Positions 1 through 8,727 are shown, counted from the stretch's first letter. The stretch: DNA of 64,000 bases from Thioclava pacifica DSM 10166 (GCF_000714535.1 NZ_AUND01000023.1:124001-188000), one strand, 5' to 3'. Notes: a model not told the origin generated them from the sequence alone. Made by a program: numbers and translations.

Positions 1-2
1 AC

Positions 3-2006
3 GCGGCCAAGCTGCGCTCGGTCACGCGGGTCTTCGACGTGGCACCGATGCGGGCTGAATTGCGTGAGTTTCTGGTGCGGATGGCGGATTACACGATGAC
101 GCCCTTGCCGCAGGTCTTGCGGCTGGCGACCCGCGCGCCGGGCTTGGGCGATCCGCCGGGGATGCGCAAGATCTACCGGCTCGGGGATCAGGAGCCGTCG
201 CGGATGACCGATGCGCGGGTGCGGGTTCTGGACGTGCTGCACGAACATGGCGGGGCGGGGTTCCACCTGGGCGAGTTGGCGCATCTGGCCGGGGTGACGA
301 CGCAGGTGGTGAAGGGGCTGGTGAAGACCGGCGCGCTGATCGAGGCCGAAGTTCCGCGCGATCTGCCCTTCCCGCTGCTCGATCCGGATCTGCCGGGCAA
401 GAAGTTGTCGAAGGCGCAGGCCTCTGCGGCGGAGGCTTTGCGCGCGGGCTGCGGGCGGTATTCGACGACACTCCTGAAAGGGGTGACGGGCTCGGGCAAG
501 ACCGAGGTTTATCTGGAAGCAGTGGCGGAATGTCTGCGCAAGGGCCGTCAGGCCTTGGTGCTTTTGCCCGAGATCGCGCTGAGTTCGGAATTCCTTTCGC
601 GGGTCGAGGCGAGGTTCGGCGCGTTGCCCGGCGAGTGGCATTCCGGGGTGACGCAATCTGAGCGGCGACGGTTGTGGAAGGCCTGCGGGGCGGGCGAGGT
701 GCAGCTGGTCGTAGGTGCGCGTTCGGCGCTGTTCCTGCCTTTCCGCGATCTGGGGCTGATCGTGGTCGATGAGGAGCATGACAGTTCTTACAAGCAGGAA
801 GAGGGGGTTCTCTATAATGCCCGCGACATGGCTGTGCTGCGCGCCTCGGGCTGTTCGGCGCAGGTGGTGCTGGCCTCGGCCACGCCAAGCCTCGAGACCT
901 GGGCCAATGCGGAGGCCGGGAAATACAAGCGCCTCGATCTCGGCGCGCGGTTCGGCACGGCGGAGCTGCCCGAGATGGCCGCGATCGACATGCGCGACGA
1001 GGCGATCGAGAGCGCGCATTGGATCGGGCCGAGCCTCGTGAAAGAGGTGGTGTCGCGGATCGCGCTTGGCCAGCAGGCGATGCTGTTTCTCAACCGCCGC
1101 GGCTATGCGCCGGTCACGATCTGCCGCGCCTGCGGGCATCAGATCGGCTGCGATCATTGCGATGCGCGGATGGTGGAGCATCGGTTCCTCAAGCGGCTCG
1201 TCTGCCATCAATGCGGCGAGACGAAACCGATCCCGACCAAATGCCCGAGCTGTGAGGTGGAGGGCAAACTTGCGCCGGTCGGGCCGGGGGTGGAGCGGTT
1301 GGCCGAAGAGGTCGCGGAGCGCTTTCCCGATGCGCGGGTTGCGGTGCTGTCCTCGGATCTCTTCGGCTCGGCCCGTGCGCTGAAGGAGAAGATCGCCGAG
1401 ATCGCGGAAGGGGAGGCCGATATCATCATCGGCACGCAGATCGTGGCGAAAGGGCACAACTTTCCGCGCCTGACGCTGGTTGGGGTGATTGATGCTGATC
1501 TCGGGCTGCAAGGCTCGGACCTGCGCGCGGCGGAAAAGACCTTCCAGCTGATGCGGCAGGTGGCGGGGCGTGCGGGGCGGGCCGAGGAGAAGGGCGTGGC
1601 GCTGTTGCAGACCTATCAGCCCGAGCACCCGGTGATCCGCGCGATCCTCGGTGGTGACGAGGAAGCCTTTTGGGCGCAGGAGGCCACCGCGCGGCAGGCG
1701 CAGGGCGTGCCGCCTTACGGCCGGATGGCGGGGATCATCCTGTCGGGGCCGGATCTGCAGCCGCTCTTCGAGATCGGCAATCATCTTGCGCGCAACGACG
1801 CCGCGTTGCGCCGGATCGGGGCGCAGGTCTTCGGGCCCGCGCCCGCCCCGATCGCGCGCGTGCGCGGGCGGCATCGGGTGCGAATGTTGGTGAAGGCCGA
1901 AAAGGGCGCGCCGCTGCAGGCGGCACTCAAGGGCTGGTTGAAAGGGCTGAAACTGCCGCCCAATGCGCGGCTCGCCGTGGATATCGACCCGCAGAGTTTC
2001 CTCTAG
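3..2006 (+). CDS. priA: Primosomal protein N' (replication restart helicase PriA), 5' end outside the window
   Basis: PriA is a 3'-5' DNA helicase that recognises stalled forks and reloads the replisome. The frame is open from the first bases and reads through a valine (GTG at 39), so the true start lies upstream. What remains is about 667 residues, against roughly 730 for the family, so part of the N-terminal 3'-DNA-binding domain is missing. Helicase motifs are intact: Walker A GVTGSGKT (480-503), DEEH (768-779) and a motif VI of the form QVAGRAGR near 1557-1580. Eight cysteines between about 1120 and 1255 (CRAC, CDHC, CHQC, CPSC) form the usual zinc-binding insertion. The stop overlaps the stop of the convergent anti-sigma gene by a few bases. 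Identification is secure. Confidence 0.96.
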   Translation, partial: AAKLRSVTRVFDVAPMRAELREFLVRMADYTMTPLPQVLRLATRAPGLGDPPGMRKIYRLGDQEPSRMTDARVRVLDVLHEHGGAGFHLGELAHLAGVTTQVVKGLVKTGALIEAEVPRDLPFPLLDPDLPGKKLSKAQASAAEALRAGCGRYSTTLLKGVTGSGKTEVYLEAVAECLRKGRQALVLLPEIALSSEFLSRVEARFGALPGEWHSGVTQSERRRLWKACGAGEVQLVVGARSALFLPFRDLGLIVVDEEHDSSYKQEEGVLYNARDMAVLRASGCSAQVVLASATPSLETWANAEAGKYKRLDLGARFGTAELPEMAAIDMRDEAIESAHWIGPSLVKEVVSRIALGQQAMLFLNRRGYAPVTICRACGHQIGCDHCDARMVEHRFLKRLVCHQCGETKPIPTKCPSCEVEGKLAPVGPGVERLAEEVAERFPDARVAVLSSDLFGSARALKEKIAEIAEGEADIIIGTQIVAKGHNFPRLTLVGVIDADLGLQGSDLRAAEKTFQLMRQVAGRAGRAEEKGVALLQTYQPEHPVIRAILGGDEEAFWAQEATARQAQGVPPYGRMAGIILSGPDLQPLFEIGNHLARNDAALRRIGAQVFGPAPAPIARVRGRHRVRMLVKAEKGAPLQAALKGWLKGLKLPPNARLAVDIDPQSFL

Positions 2007-2764
2007 ATCAGCTGCTCATAGGCGGCGGTGGCGATCTTGCGCAGCGCGTCGCGGCTGATATCGCCGACGAGCGCATAGCCGAACGGGCCATCGACCCACC
2101 AGAAGCCGCTTTCGCGGCCTTCGTCGAAGAAGCGGAAGGCGGTGTCGTCCTCGCCTTGCGCGCGCTGCGTTACGTAGAGGGTGATGCGCTGTCCGAGGTC
2201 GTTTTCATACATGAATTGCGCCGCCGTGCCGGGTTCGCCGGGCAGGACGCGCCCGCCCATCAACCTGAAGCCCAGCGTGGCGAAATCGGGGGCGTGGATC
2301 GGGTGGCCGAGCCGTTTCGAGACCCAGGAGGTCAGATGCGCCGCGTCGCTTGCGGGGACTTCGACCGGGTGGACGACCTCGGTGACATAGGTGCGATAGG
2401 CCGTGGTCGCGGCCTGCGCGAGCGAGGTGCCGGGCTGCGGCGCGGCCGGGCCATGCGCGAACCACCCACCTGCGGCGCCAACTGCCAGAAGGGCGACGGC
2501 GGCCGCGATCCGAGAGAGGCCGAAAGTCCACGCCGGAGACGGCGCGGCGGTGTTGCGCGCTTCGGCGATCACCGCGCTAAGCCGTTCGGGCACGGGCTCC
2601 GAGGCCGGGTCGCCGAAGGCTTGCGTCAGGGCCGCATCCTGAGCCGCCCAATCGGCGAGCCGGGCACGCGCCTCGGGGTCGCCTGCCAGCCGGGCCTCGA
2701 CGCGTGCACGCGCCGCCGCATCCAACGCGCCAGCGTGATAGGCCAGAAGCTCTTCGTCGCTCAT
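2003..2764 (-). CDS. Anti-sigma factor, single-pass membrane protein, partner of the upstream ECF sigma factor
   Basis: 253 residues. The N-terminal 60 residues (MSDEELLAYHAGALD..., then Ala/Arg-rich helices) match the cytoplasmic sigma-binding helices of RsiW-like anti-sigma factors. The HxxxCxxC zinc motif is absent, so this would be a zinc-free variant. A single transmembrane helix sits at about residues 83-104, followed by a periplasmic domain of about 145 residues. Its start overlaps the stop of the ECF sigma gene by 4 bases, which implies translational coupling and fits sequestration of that sigma factor at the membrane. The signal that releases the sigma factor cannot be read from the sequence. 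Confidence 0.85.
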   Translation of the reverse strand: MSDEELLAYHAGALDAAARARVEARLAGDPEARARLADWAAQDAALTQAFGDPASEPVPERLSAVIAEARNTAAPSPAWTFGLSRIAAAVALLAVGAAGGWFAHGPAAPQPGTSLAQAATTAYRTYVTEVVHPVEVPASDAAHLTSWVSKRLGHPIHAPDFATLGFRLMGGRVLPGEPGTAAQFMYENDLGQRITLYVTQRAQGEDDTAFRFFDEGRESGFWWVDGPFGYALVGDISRDALRKIATAAYEQLI

Positions 2765-3264
2765 CTCAGGATGCCTTTCGTCTTGCCCGCGCGCCCGGTC
2801 ATTTCGCGCAATGTCTCACGTGCGCGTGCGAGGCGCGACATCAATGTGCCCTTCGGAATTTCGAGCGCCAGCGCCGCCTCGTCGAAGCTGAACCCTTCGA
2901 GCGCCACGAGCAGGAGCGCGCGGCGCTGGTCCTCGGGCAGGCGCGCCATCGCGGCGCGCACCTCGCTCAGCGCCATATGATCCTCTTGCGCAGCGGGCTG
3001 GCCGGGCTCGGGGTAGAGATCCTCGACCGGAACCAGATGTCCGGGGCGGGGCGCGCGGCGTTGCAGGTCGCGCAACCGGTTGAGCAGGATTCGGAACAGC
3101 CAGGCGCGTAGCGGTCCTTCGCCGCGCCAGTCGCGGCGTCGGGCCACCGCGCGCTCCAGGCAATCCTGGACGAGATCGTCAGCCGCGTCGGCATCGCGCA
3201 GCAACGCACGCGCATATCGACGCAGAGCGGGGATTTCGGCTTCGATCTCGTCCAGAACCGGCAT
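2761..3264 (-). CDS. ECF-type RNA polymerase sigma factor (sigma-70 family)
   Basis: 167 residues, the usual size for an extracytoplasmic-function sigma factor. Region 2 lies at about residues 10-75 (RRYARALLRDADAADDLVQD, then the RAWLFRILLNRLRD helix). Region 4 lies at about residues 105-155, with the LPEDQRRALLLVALEGFSFD helix and a helix-turn-helix ending in PKGTLMSRLARARE. It is sandwiched between a secreted protein gene 12 bases upstream and its presumed anti-sigma downstream (4-base overlap), so all three are probably one transcript. Autoregulation is expected for such operons, but I could not define a convincing promoter. Confidence 0.92.
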   Translation of the reverse strand: MPVLDEIEAEIPALRRYARALLRDADAADDLVQDCLERAVARRRDWRGEGPLRAWLFRILLNRLRDLQRRAPRPGHLVPVEDLYPEPGQPAAQEDHMALSEVRAAMARLPEDQRRALLLVALEGFSFDEAALALEIPKGTLMSRLARARETLREMTGRAGKTKGILR

Positions 3265-3276
3265 GGTGTCCTCGCG

Positions 3277-3657
3277 TCAGGGCCGCGCGAGGTGCCACAC
3301 ACCGTTGACGCCATCGCCTGTCAGATCGCCCGGTTTCGCGTCCTTGAACCACGCATAGAGCGGTTTGCCCTTGTAGCTCCATTGCAGCGTGCCGTCATCA
3401 CGGGCGATGATCGCGTAGTCGCCCGTGGGCTTGTCACCCGTCGAGGCGGCGAGCGGCGGCCATTTGGTGGCGCAGTCGCCATTGCAGGCCGAGCGGCTGT
3501 TGGCGTCCTTGTCGAAGATATAGAGGGTCATCCCGGCGTCATCGGTCAGAATGTTGCCCTTGCCGCTTGCGGCGGTCATCGTCGGGGCGGCCATGGCCAA
3601 TGCTGCGGGCAGGCTCAGCGCGAATGCGAGCGGCAGGGTCAGCGAACGGAAAGTCAT
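3277..3657 (-). CDS. Secreted COG4315-type repeat protein (Lipoprotein_15 family), first gene of the ECF operon
   Basis: 126 residues from the ATG at 3657, chosen because AAGGAG lies just upstream and a typical signal peptide follows (hydrophobic core, AMA-AP cleavage near residue 23). There is no lipobox cysteine, so the product is probably soluble in the periplasm. Two copies of the family's short repeat are visible (GMTLYIFDKD and GKPLYAWFKD), separated by a CNGDCATKWPP segment with two conserved cysteines. The function of the family is not established. Its position 12 bases before the sigma gene suggests it is an output of, or a sensor for, the regulon. An inverted repeat (ATCGGGCCC / GGGaCCCGAT, 3684-3710) lies in the 5' leader. 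Confidence 0.85.
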   Translation of the reverse strand: MTFRSLTLPLAFALSLPAALAMAAPTMTAASGKGNILTDDAGMTLYIFDKDANSRSACNGDCATKWPPLAASTGDKPTGDYAIIARDDGTLQWSYKGKPLYAWFKDAKPGDLTGDGVNGVWHLARP

Positions 3658-3761
3658 TTCTTGGCTCCTTGTCGGTGATGCGTATCGGGCCCGTTCTTGT
3701 GGGACCCGATAGCAATGACGCGACAGGGGCAGGAATAATCCCGTCTTTGCAGAAAAAAGTT

Positions 3762-4826
3762 TCAGCAGGCCTCGGCGGGGGTCATCGCGCGCTGGTCGAG
3801 CAGGAAATCGGTGAGCATCGCGCCGATCCACATGCAAAAGAGCGCCAGCCACGCCGTGCCCGCCAGAACCGAGGTGCCCGTCACGCCGTTGCCGATCGCG
3901 CAGCCGCCCGCGAGCATCGCGCCGAAGCCCATCAGCACCGCGCCGATCATCGAACGCCGCATCACCGGCACGGAATCGAAGGCCTGCCAGGCGAACTGGC
4001 GCGCGGCGAGCGAGCTGAGAAAGGCACCAAGCACCACGCCGGGCACGAGGCCGACATCGAATTCCAGCACCGCGCCGCGATCGAGGAAGAACAGAAGCGT
4101 GTTGGCCGAGGGGCCCGAGAAGGTGACCGAATTGACCGGGACCGGCTCAAAGGCGACCTGGCTCAGCGTGAAGGTCAGAACCCAGCCCACGGCCACGGCA
4201 AATCCGACACCCGAGGCAAAGATCCAGGTCTTCACCCCGATCTGGTTGCGCGCGGCGAGATACATGCCCGCGATGGCGAAGACGATGCCCACGGCAAGCC
4301 CCGTCCAGTCGGGCAGGTGCAGCGCGGCGAGGATATTCACGTTCTCCGCCCCGGTGATCCAGAGGCTCGCGAGCTTGTCACGCACGGGCGCGAGAATCCC
4401 CTTGAGGCTCATCGTGGCGGTCACGGCAAAGATCAGCCCCGAGACGACAGAGCGCAGATTGCCCGTCGCCGCCAGCACCAGCAGACGGCCCGAACAGCCG
4501 CGCGAGAGTACCATGCCCACGCCGAAGAGAAGCCCTCCGATGATCGCGCCCGACCACGAGCCCGGCACCGACATCACCCGGCTGTCAGCTTGACGGAACA
4601 GGCCCATAAGCTGCGCCGATTGCACCCAGACGAGCGCGGTCGAGAAGGTCAGGAACCAGACCGCGACCTTGCCGCCGAGCTTGCCGCGGGCGAATTCCAC
4701 AGTCGCCGCACGCAGGCAGAAATTCGAGCGTTGCGCCGCGACCCCGAAAATCAGCCCGGTGATCAGGCCGAAAACAGCGGCCGTCGGCCCTTCGCCAATC
4801 CGTTCTACAAGCTCGATGATGTCCAT
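3762..4826 (-). CDS. YeeE/YedE family (sulfur compound) transport protein
   Basis: 354 residues from ATG 4826 (MDIIELVERIGEG); the longer open frame upstream looks non-coding. The protein is polytopic, with about nine hydrophobic helices. It carries the cysteine motifs of this family: QRSNFCLRAA in the first helical pair, SRGCSGRLL in the middle and GGCAIGNGVTG near the C-terminus. Characterised relatives (YeeE/TsuA) take up thiosulfate, and others are tied to sulfide handling; the substrate here is inferred, not shown. It is transcribed divergently from an MFS permease across a 118-base gap that contains a repeat suited to operator function. The two halves look duplicated, as is normal for the family. 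Confidence 0.88.
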   Translation of the reverse strand: MDIIELVERIGEGPTAAVFGLITGLIFGVAAQRSNFCLRAATVEFARGKLGGKVAVWFLTFSTALVWVQSAQLMGLFRQADSRVMSVPGSWSGAIIGGLLFGVGMVLSRGCSGRLLVLAATGNLRSVVSGLIFAVTATMSLKGILAPVRDKLASLWITGAENVNILAALHLPDWTGLAVGIVFAIAGMYLAARNQIGVKTWIFASGVGFAVAVGWVLTFTLSQVAFEPVPVNSVTFSGPSANTLLFFLDRGAVLEFDVGLVPGVVLGAFLSSLAARQFAWQAFDSVPVMRRSMIGAVLMGFGAMLAGGCAIGNGVTGTSVLAGTAWLALFCMWIGAMLTDFLLDQRAMTPAEAC

Positions 4827-4870
4827 GGCAGATCTCCCGTTCGCGGGCGGTTTTTGACAGATTCCACAGA

Positions 4871-4899
4871 AATGCACATTGATCTGTATCAGAATGCAC
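4871..4899. promoter_or_regulatory. Candidate shared operator between the YeeE/YedE gene and the MFS gene
   Basis: Two copies of AATGCAC start at 4871 and 4893, 22 bases (about two helical turns) apart, and flank an imperfect dyad (CATTGAT / ATCAGAATG). The surrounding 118-base divergent intergenic region is visibly less GC-rich than its neighbours. This is the arrangement of a regulator binding site, but no regulator gene is adjacent and no specific family can be assigned. Confidence 0.35.
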
Positions 4900-4944
4900 C
4901 TATGCGTCCTTGCCCGAGCGTAAGGCTTCGCGTCTAAGGTGCGC

Positions 4945-6180
4945 ATGATCAAACTGCGCGACGTCCATCTCGACGAGGCCCACACCCTGCCGCGCTGGCG
5001 CAGGCCCGAGGCCCTTCTCTACGTCATGGCGGCGGCGATGCCGATTTCCTTCGCGACATGGTCGGCGCTGCTCAATAACTTCGTCATCGACGTGGTGAAT
5101 TTCGACGGGGTCGATATCGGCTGGCTGCAGAGTTTCCGCGAAGTGCCGGGCTTCCTTGCGATCGGGGTGATCGTGGTGCTCTGGGTGATGCGCGAGCAGA
5201 CGCTGGCGATCCTGTCGCTGCTGCTGCTGGGCGCGGCGACGGCGGTGACCGCGCTGTTCCCGAGTTTTGCCGGGCTGATCATCGTGACGCTGCTCTCCTC
5301 GATCGGGTTTCACTATTTCCAGGCGGTAAACCAGTCGCTCCAGCTGCAATGGATCGACAAGTCGGAGGCGCCGCAGACGCTGGGACGGATCGTGGCGATC
5401 GGTTCGGGCGCGTCGCTGGCGGCCTATGCGCTGTTGGTGCTGACCTGGAAGACCTTCAACCTCAGCTACGAATTCGTCTATGCGGCGGCGGGGCTGACGA
5501 CGATGGTGATGATCGGGGCCGCGGCGCTGATCTATCCGCAATTCCACACCCGCGAACCGCAATCGAAGAAATTCGTGCTGCGCAAGCGCTACTGGCTCTA
5601 TTACGCGATCACCTTCATGGCGGGGGCGCGGCGGCAGATCTTCGTCGTCTTCGCGGCCTTCATGATGGTCGAGCGGTTTGGCCTGCGGGTCGATGAGATC
5701 TCGGCGCTGTTCCTGATCAATTTCGCGGTCAATATGGCCGCCGCCCCTGCGATGGGTCGGTTCGTCGGGCGCTTCGGAGAGCGCCGCGCGCTGGTCTTCG
5801 AATATACCGGCCTGACGCTGCTCTTCCTCGCCTATGGCGGGATCTACTGGTTCGGCTGGGGGCTGTGGCTGGCCGCCGCGCTTTACGTGATCGACCACCT
5901 GCTGTTCGCGCTGGCCTTCGCGCAGAAGACCTATTTCCAGAAGATCTGCGATCCGCAGGATATCGCGCCGACCGCCGCCGTGGCCTTCACGATCAACCAT
6001 ATCGCCGCCGTGTTCCTGCCCGCGACGCTGGGCTATCTCTGGATGGTCTCGCCCGGCGCGGTGTTCGGGCTGGCAGCCGGGATGGCCGTGGTCTCGCTGG
6101 GGCTCGCGCTTCTGGTGCCGCGTCACCCCTCGAAAGGCTACGAGACGGTCTTGCAAGGTCTCGGCCCGGTGCCTGCCTGA
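4945..6180 (+). CDS. Major facilitator superfamily permease
   Basis: 411 residues from ATG 4945; a GTG six bases upstream is possible, but AAGG spacing favours the ATG. About twelve hydrophobic helices are visible in two halves separated by a basic loop ([20 protein letters not shown]) near the middle. No motif defines a substrate. It is divergent from the YeeE/YedE gene and ends 58 bases before msrA. Regulation together with the sulfur transporter is plausible from the shared control region, but a role in sulfur metabolism is only a guess. Confidence 0.85.
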   Translation: MIKLRDVHLDEAHTLPRWRRPEALLYVMAAAMPISFATWSALLNNFVIDVVNFDGVDIGWLQSFREVPGFLAIGVIVVLWVMREQTLAILSLLLLGAATAVTALFPSFAGLIIVTLLSSIGFHYFQAVNQSLQLQWIDKSEAPQTLGRIVAIGSGASLAAYALLVLTWKTFNLSYEFVYAAAGLTTMVMIGAAALIYPQFHTREPQSKKFVLRKRYWLYYAITFMAGARRQIFVVFAAFMMVERFGLRVDEISALFLINFAVNMAAAPAMGRFVGRFGERRALVFEYTGLTLLFLAYGGIYWFGWGLWLAAALYVIDHLLFALAFAQKTYFQKICDPQDIAPTAAVAFTINHIAAVFLPATLGYLWMVSPGAVFGLAAGMAVVSLGLALLVPRHPSKGYETVLQGLGPVPA

Positions 6181-6238
6181 TCTGGAAATCCCCGCGCGCC
6201 CGGCCTATCTGAAAGGGGCGCGAATAGGGAGATCCGCC

Positions 6239-6883
6239 ATGCTGTTTGGAAAACCTGCCACTATCCCCTCGAAATCCGAAGCACTGCCCGGCCGCCCCGA
6301 GGCGATGCCTCTTGCCGAGCCGCATTTCCTCTGGGGCCGCGACCTGCGCGCGCCCGTGCCCGAGGGCATGGAAGAGGCGATGTTCGGCATGGGCTGTTTC
6401 TGGGGCGTCGAGCGGATCTTCTGGAACACCGAGGGCGTCTGGCTGAGCATGGTCGGCTATGCGGGCGGTCACACGCCAAACCCCACCTATCGCGAGGTCT
6501 GCACCGGCATGACCGGCCATAACGAGGTGGTGCGCGTGATCTATGACCCCGCCAAGGTTTCGTATGACGACCTGCTGCGGGTGTTCTGGGAAAACCACGA
6601 CCCCACGCAAGGAATGCGCCAGGGCAATGATCGCGGCACGCAATATCGCTCGGGCATCTACACCTACACCCCCGCACAGGCCGAAGCGGCCGAGGCCTCG
6701 CGCGCGGCCTATGCCGAGCGCCTTTCGCAGGCTGGCTATGGCGCGATCACCACCGAGATCATCGACGCCCCGCCCTTCTACTATGCCGAGGATTACCACC
6801 AGCAATATCTGGAGAAGAACCCCGCCGGTTATTGTGGCATTGGCGGAACCGGCGTGAGCTGCCCGATCGGGCTCAAGGCCTGA
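6239..6883 (+). CDS. msrA: Peptide-methionine (S)-S-oxide reductase MsrA
   Basis: MsrA repairs the S epimer of methionine sulfoxide in proteins and free methionine. The 214-residue protein has the catalytic motif [13 protein letters not shown] about 50 residues in. It also has the family blocks [30 protein letters not shown] and [20 protein letters not shown], and C-terminal cysteines ([13 protein letters not shown]) that can act in resolving the disulfide. A GGGAGA ribosome site precedes the ATG. The gene stands alone; an intergenic repeat element begins right after its stop codon. Confidence 0.97.
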   Translation: MLFGKPATIPSKSEALPGRPEAMPLAEPHFLWGRDLRAPVPEGMEEAMFGMGCFWGVERIFWNTEGVWLSMVGYAGGHTPNPTYREVCTGMTGHNEVVRVIYDPAKVSYDDLLRVFWENHDPTQGMRQGNDRGTQYRSGIYTYTPAQAEAAEASRAAYAERLSQAGYGAITTEIIDAPPFYYAEDYHQQYLEKNPAGYCGIGGTGVSCPIGLKA

Positions 6884-6884
6884 T

Positions 6885-6915
6885 CCCTTCTTCTTGACCC
6901 AAATATCCCGGGGGG
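6885..6915 (+). repeat. Stop-codon-anchored intergenic element, copy 1 (after msrA)
   Basis: CCCTTCTTCTTGACCC followed by AAATATCCCGGGGGG, starting one base after the msrA stop codon. The same core occurs after ruvA (10061) and, on the other strand, after the YcjF-like gene (11730). The remaining 150 bases before prmA hold no gene I can support. Confidence 0.7.
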
Positions 6916-7072
6916 TGAGGCGGGATTTGCAGCCTTCCAGTGCAAGGACGCCCCGCCGAATGCCCGGAGCGCAAGCGAAGGGCCCGCAGGAGCGGGGCAG
7001 TGCCCCTCCCGCGCTTGACGCGTCTCGCCTGCGGCCCTAATCCCGGCGCAACCCATCCCGAGGAGCGCGCCC

Positions 7073-7942
7073 ATGACCACCTTCACCGCCTTCACCACGC
7101 TGGCCAGTCGCGACGCGGCCGAGGCGCTGTCGCAGCGGCTCGAGGATCTGGATCCCGGCCCCTACGGCACCGGCGTGTTCGAGATCGAGGACGGATCGGG
7201 GCGCTACGAGGTGTCGGGTTATTTCCTCGAGGAACCCGATGGGGTCGCACTTGACCTGCTGGCGATCGCCCATGGCGCACAACCCTTCGCGGTCTCGGAA
7301 CTGCCCGAAACCGATTGGGTCGCCCATGTTCGGCGTGAGCTCGCTCCGGTGCAGGCGGGTCGCTTCTTCCTCTATGGCAGCCACGATGCAGACAAGGTGC
7401 CCGCCGATGCGGTGGCTCTGCGCATCGATGCGGCGATGGCCTTCGGAACCGGCCATCACGGCACCACGTCAGGCTGCCTGAGTGCCCTCGATCAACTCGC
7501 CACCGAAGGCCATGCATTCCACAAGGTCGCCGATATCGGGTGCGGCACGGCGGTGCTTGCGATGGCGGCAGCAAAGCTCTGGCCGGAGCCGGTTCTGGCC
7601 TCCGATATCGACCCGGTCGCGGTCGAGACGGCGGCGGCCAATGTTGCGCTCAATGATCTTGAGGGGCGTGTGATCTGCCTCGAGGCGGCCGGGTTCAACC
7701 ACCCGCAGCTCGAACAGGCGGCGCCCTATGATCTGATTTTTGCCAATATCCTCAAAGGCCCGCTTGTTTCGCTCGCCCCCGATATGGCCCGTCACTGTGC
7801 CGAATCGGGCTTCGTGATCCTGAGCGGTTTGCTCAACGAGCAGGCCGATGAAGTGATCGCCGCCTATGAAACCCAAGGCTTTGTTCTCCATTCGCGCAAG
7901 GAGTTCGGCGATTGGACGACATTGGTGATGCGGCGGGGATAA
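7073..7942 (+). CDS. prmA: Ribosomal protein L11 methyltransferase PrmA
   Basis: PrmA is a SAM-dependent enzyme that trimethylates ribosomal protein L11. 289 residues, normal for the family. The N-terminal third is the L11-recognition domain. The catalytic domain starts with the family signature AFGTGHHGTT, then motif I DIGCGTAVLAMAA, the acidic motif II SDIDPVAVETAAAN, and motif IV DLIFANILKGPL. A GAGGAG ribosome site precedes ATG 7073. It is a single-gene unit followed by about 95 bases of intergenic DNA. Confidence 0.95.
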   Translation: MTTFTAFTTLASRDAAEALSQRLEDLDPGPYGTGVFEIEDGSGRYEVSGYFLEEPDGVALDLLAIAHGAQPFAVSELPETDWVAHVRRELAPVQAGRFFLYGSHDADKVPADAVALRIDAAMAFGTGHHGTTSGCLSALDQLATEGHAFHKVADIGCGTAVLAMAAAKLWPEPVLASDIDPVAVETAAANVALNDLEGRVICLEAAGFNHPQLEQAAPYDLIFANILKGPLVSLAPDMARHCAESGFVILSGLLNEQADEVIAAYETQGFVLHSRKEFGDWTTLVMRRG

Positions 7943-8038
7943 TCTGCCACAAATTCGCTCAGATTGCGGTAAGTTTCGTTTTACCCTGTTCTCATAGGCT
8001 CCGGTCTGTCGGGGCTTGATTAGTCAGTGAGAACAGCG

Positions 8039-8386
8039 ATGCGCGATCCACAGTTCAACGAGTTTGAAAAACGCCTGCACCGGATCGACCAGATCCATCA
8101 GGCCGGTGGCGCTTTCGAAGCCAGTGGCTCGCTCGGGCGCAGCTATTTTGATTCTGTTCGCCCCAAGGCCCGCCGTACCATTCCTCTGCGCGGCATCGCG
8201 CTGCTTCTGGCCGGGGTGCTCCTCTTCAAGGGACTGATGCTGGCAGAGGTCGGGCAGGAGGATTACACCGCGCGCGTCACGAGTCTCGCCGAAGGCTCGG
8301 TCTTCGAGCAGATCGGCGCCTGGGTGATGCATGCGGATCCGGCGACGCAGATGATCGCCCGGATGATCTGGCCGCTGTTGCACTGA
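8039..8386 (+). CDS. Small single-pass membrane protein of unknown function
   Basis: 115 residues from ATG 8039; a GTG twelve bases earlier is an alternative start. The N-terminal about 45 residues are polar (MRDPQFNEFEKRLHRIDQIH, then GAFEASGSLGRSYF), followed by one hydrophobic helix (IPLRGIALLLAGVLLFKGLML) at about residues 47-67 and a C-terminal domain of about 45 residues. It resembles conserved small proteins I associate with Rhodobacteraceae, but I know of no function. It is followed by a strong bidirectional terminator. Confidence 0.75.
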   Translation: MRDPQFNEFEKRLHRIDQIHQAGGAFEASGSLGRSYFDSVRPKARRTIPLRGIALLLAGVLLFKGLMLAEVGQEDYTARVTSLAEGSVFEQIGAWVMHADPATQMIARMIWPLLH

Positions 8387-8405
8387 TCGGCATCACCGGA
8401 ACATG

Positions 8406-8441
8406 AAAAAGGGCCGCGCCGTTGCCGGTGCAGCCCTTTTC
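8406..8441. terminator. Bidirectional intrinsic terminator between the small membrane protein and DUF1127 genes
   Basis: The arms AAAAGGGC (8407-8414) and GCCCTTTT (8433-8440) flank a GC-rich loop. The stem has A-tracts on one side and T-tracts on the other, so it can terminate both convergent genes. Confidence 0.85.
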
Positions 8442-8459
8442 GCATCGCCAGAAGGCGGT

Positions 8460-8645
8460 TCAGCGCATATGCGCCACATCGAACCGCGTCAGGCCGATAT
8501 CGTCCAGCGCACGGTCGGAGAGTTTCGACAGCGCCTTGCGGGTCACGCGGGCATCGTTCCAGTCATGGAGCGCGGCGATCACCGAGGAGATGAAGCCCAG
8601 ACGCACATTGCGCGACATGCGGGCGTTGATATCGATCGAGGACAT
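8460..8645 (-). CDS. DUF1127 family small basic protein (YjiS-like)
   Basis: 61 residues with the DUF1127 C-terminal signature ALSKLSDRALDDIGLTR. The N-terminal half is a helix with an RxxRxGF element. In Rhodobacter sphaeroides a DUF1127 protein (CcaF1) is an RNA-binding factor produced from RpoH-dependent promoters with the CcsR small RNAs; orthology to that gene is not shown here. The upstream region carries a 16-bp box (8712-8727) also present before a candidate small RNA at 25.7 kb. An AAGGA ribosome site precedes the ATG. Confidence 0.9.
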   Translation of the reverse strand: MSSIDINARMSRNVRLGFISSVIAALHDWNDARVTRKALSKLSDRALDDIGLTRFDVAHMR

Positions 8646-8711
8646 GGGGAGGTTCCTTCGTTCACAAACTGCTCAAGTTTCGGTCATTTCACTTTCTGAA
8701 CCGCAGATATG

Positions 8712-8727
8712 ATGGGCGGTTTGTGAA
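8712..8727 (-). promoter_or_regulatory. Shared promoter box upstream of the DUF1127 gene
   Basis: Read on the minus strand the box is TTCACAAACCGCCCAT, identical to 25770-25785. The CCCAT part resembles the -10 region of heat-shock (sigma-32/RpoH) promoters and would place a start point about 50-60 bases before the DUF1127 start codon. The -35 segment differs between the two copies, so assignment to RpoH is an inference. Confidence 0.5.

Noticed and set aside
22-888. A 288-codon proline/arginine-rich open frame antisense to priA
   Set aside because: Low-complexity composition expected from the reverse complement of GC-rich coding DNA.
4861-4900. SqrR/BigR-type sulfide-responsive operator (ATTC-N8-GAAT)
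   Set aside because: The half-sites do not occur at the needed spacing; only a looser dyad and direct repeats are present.
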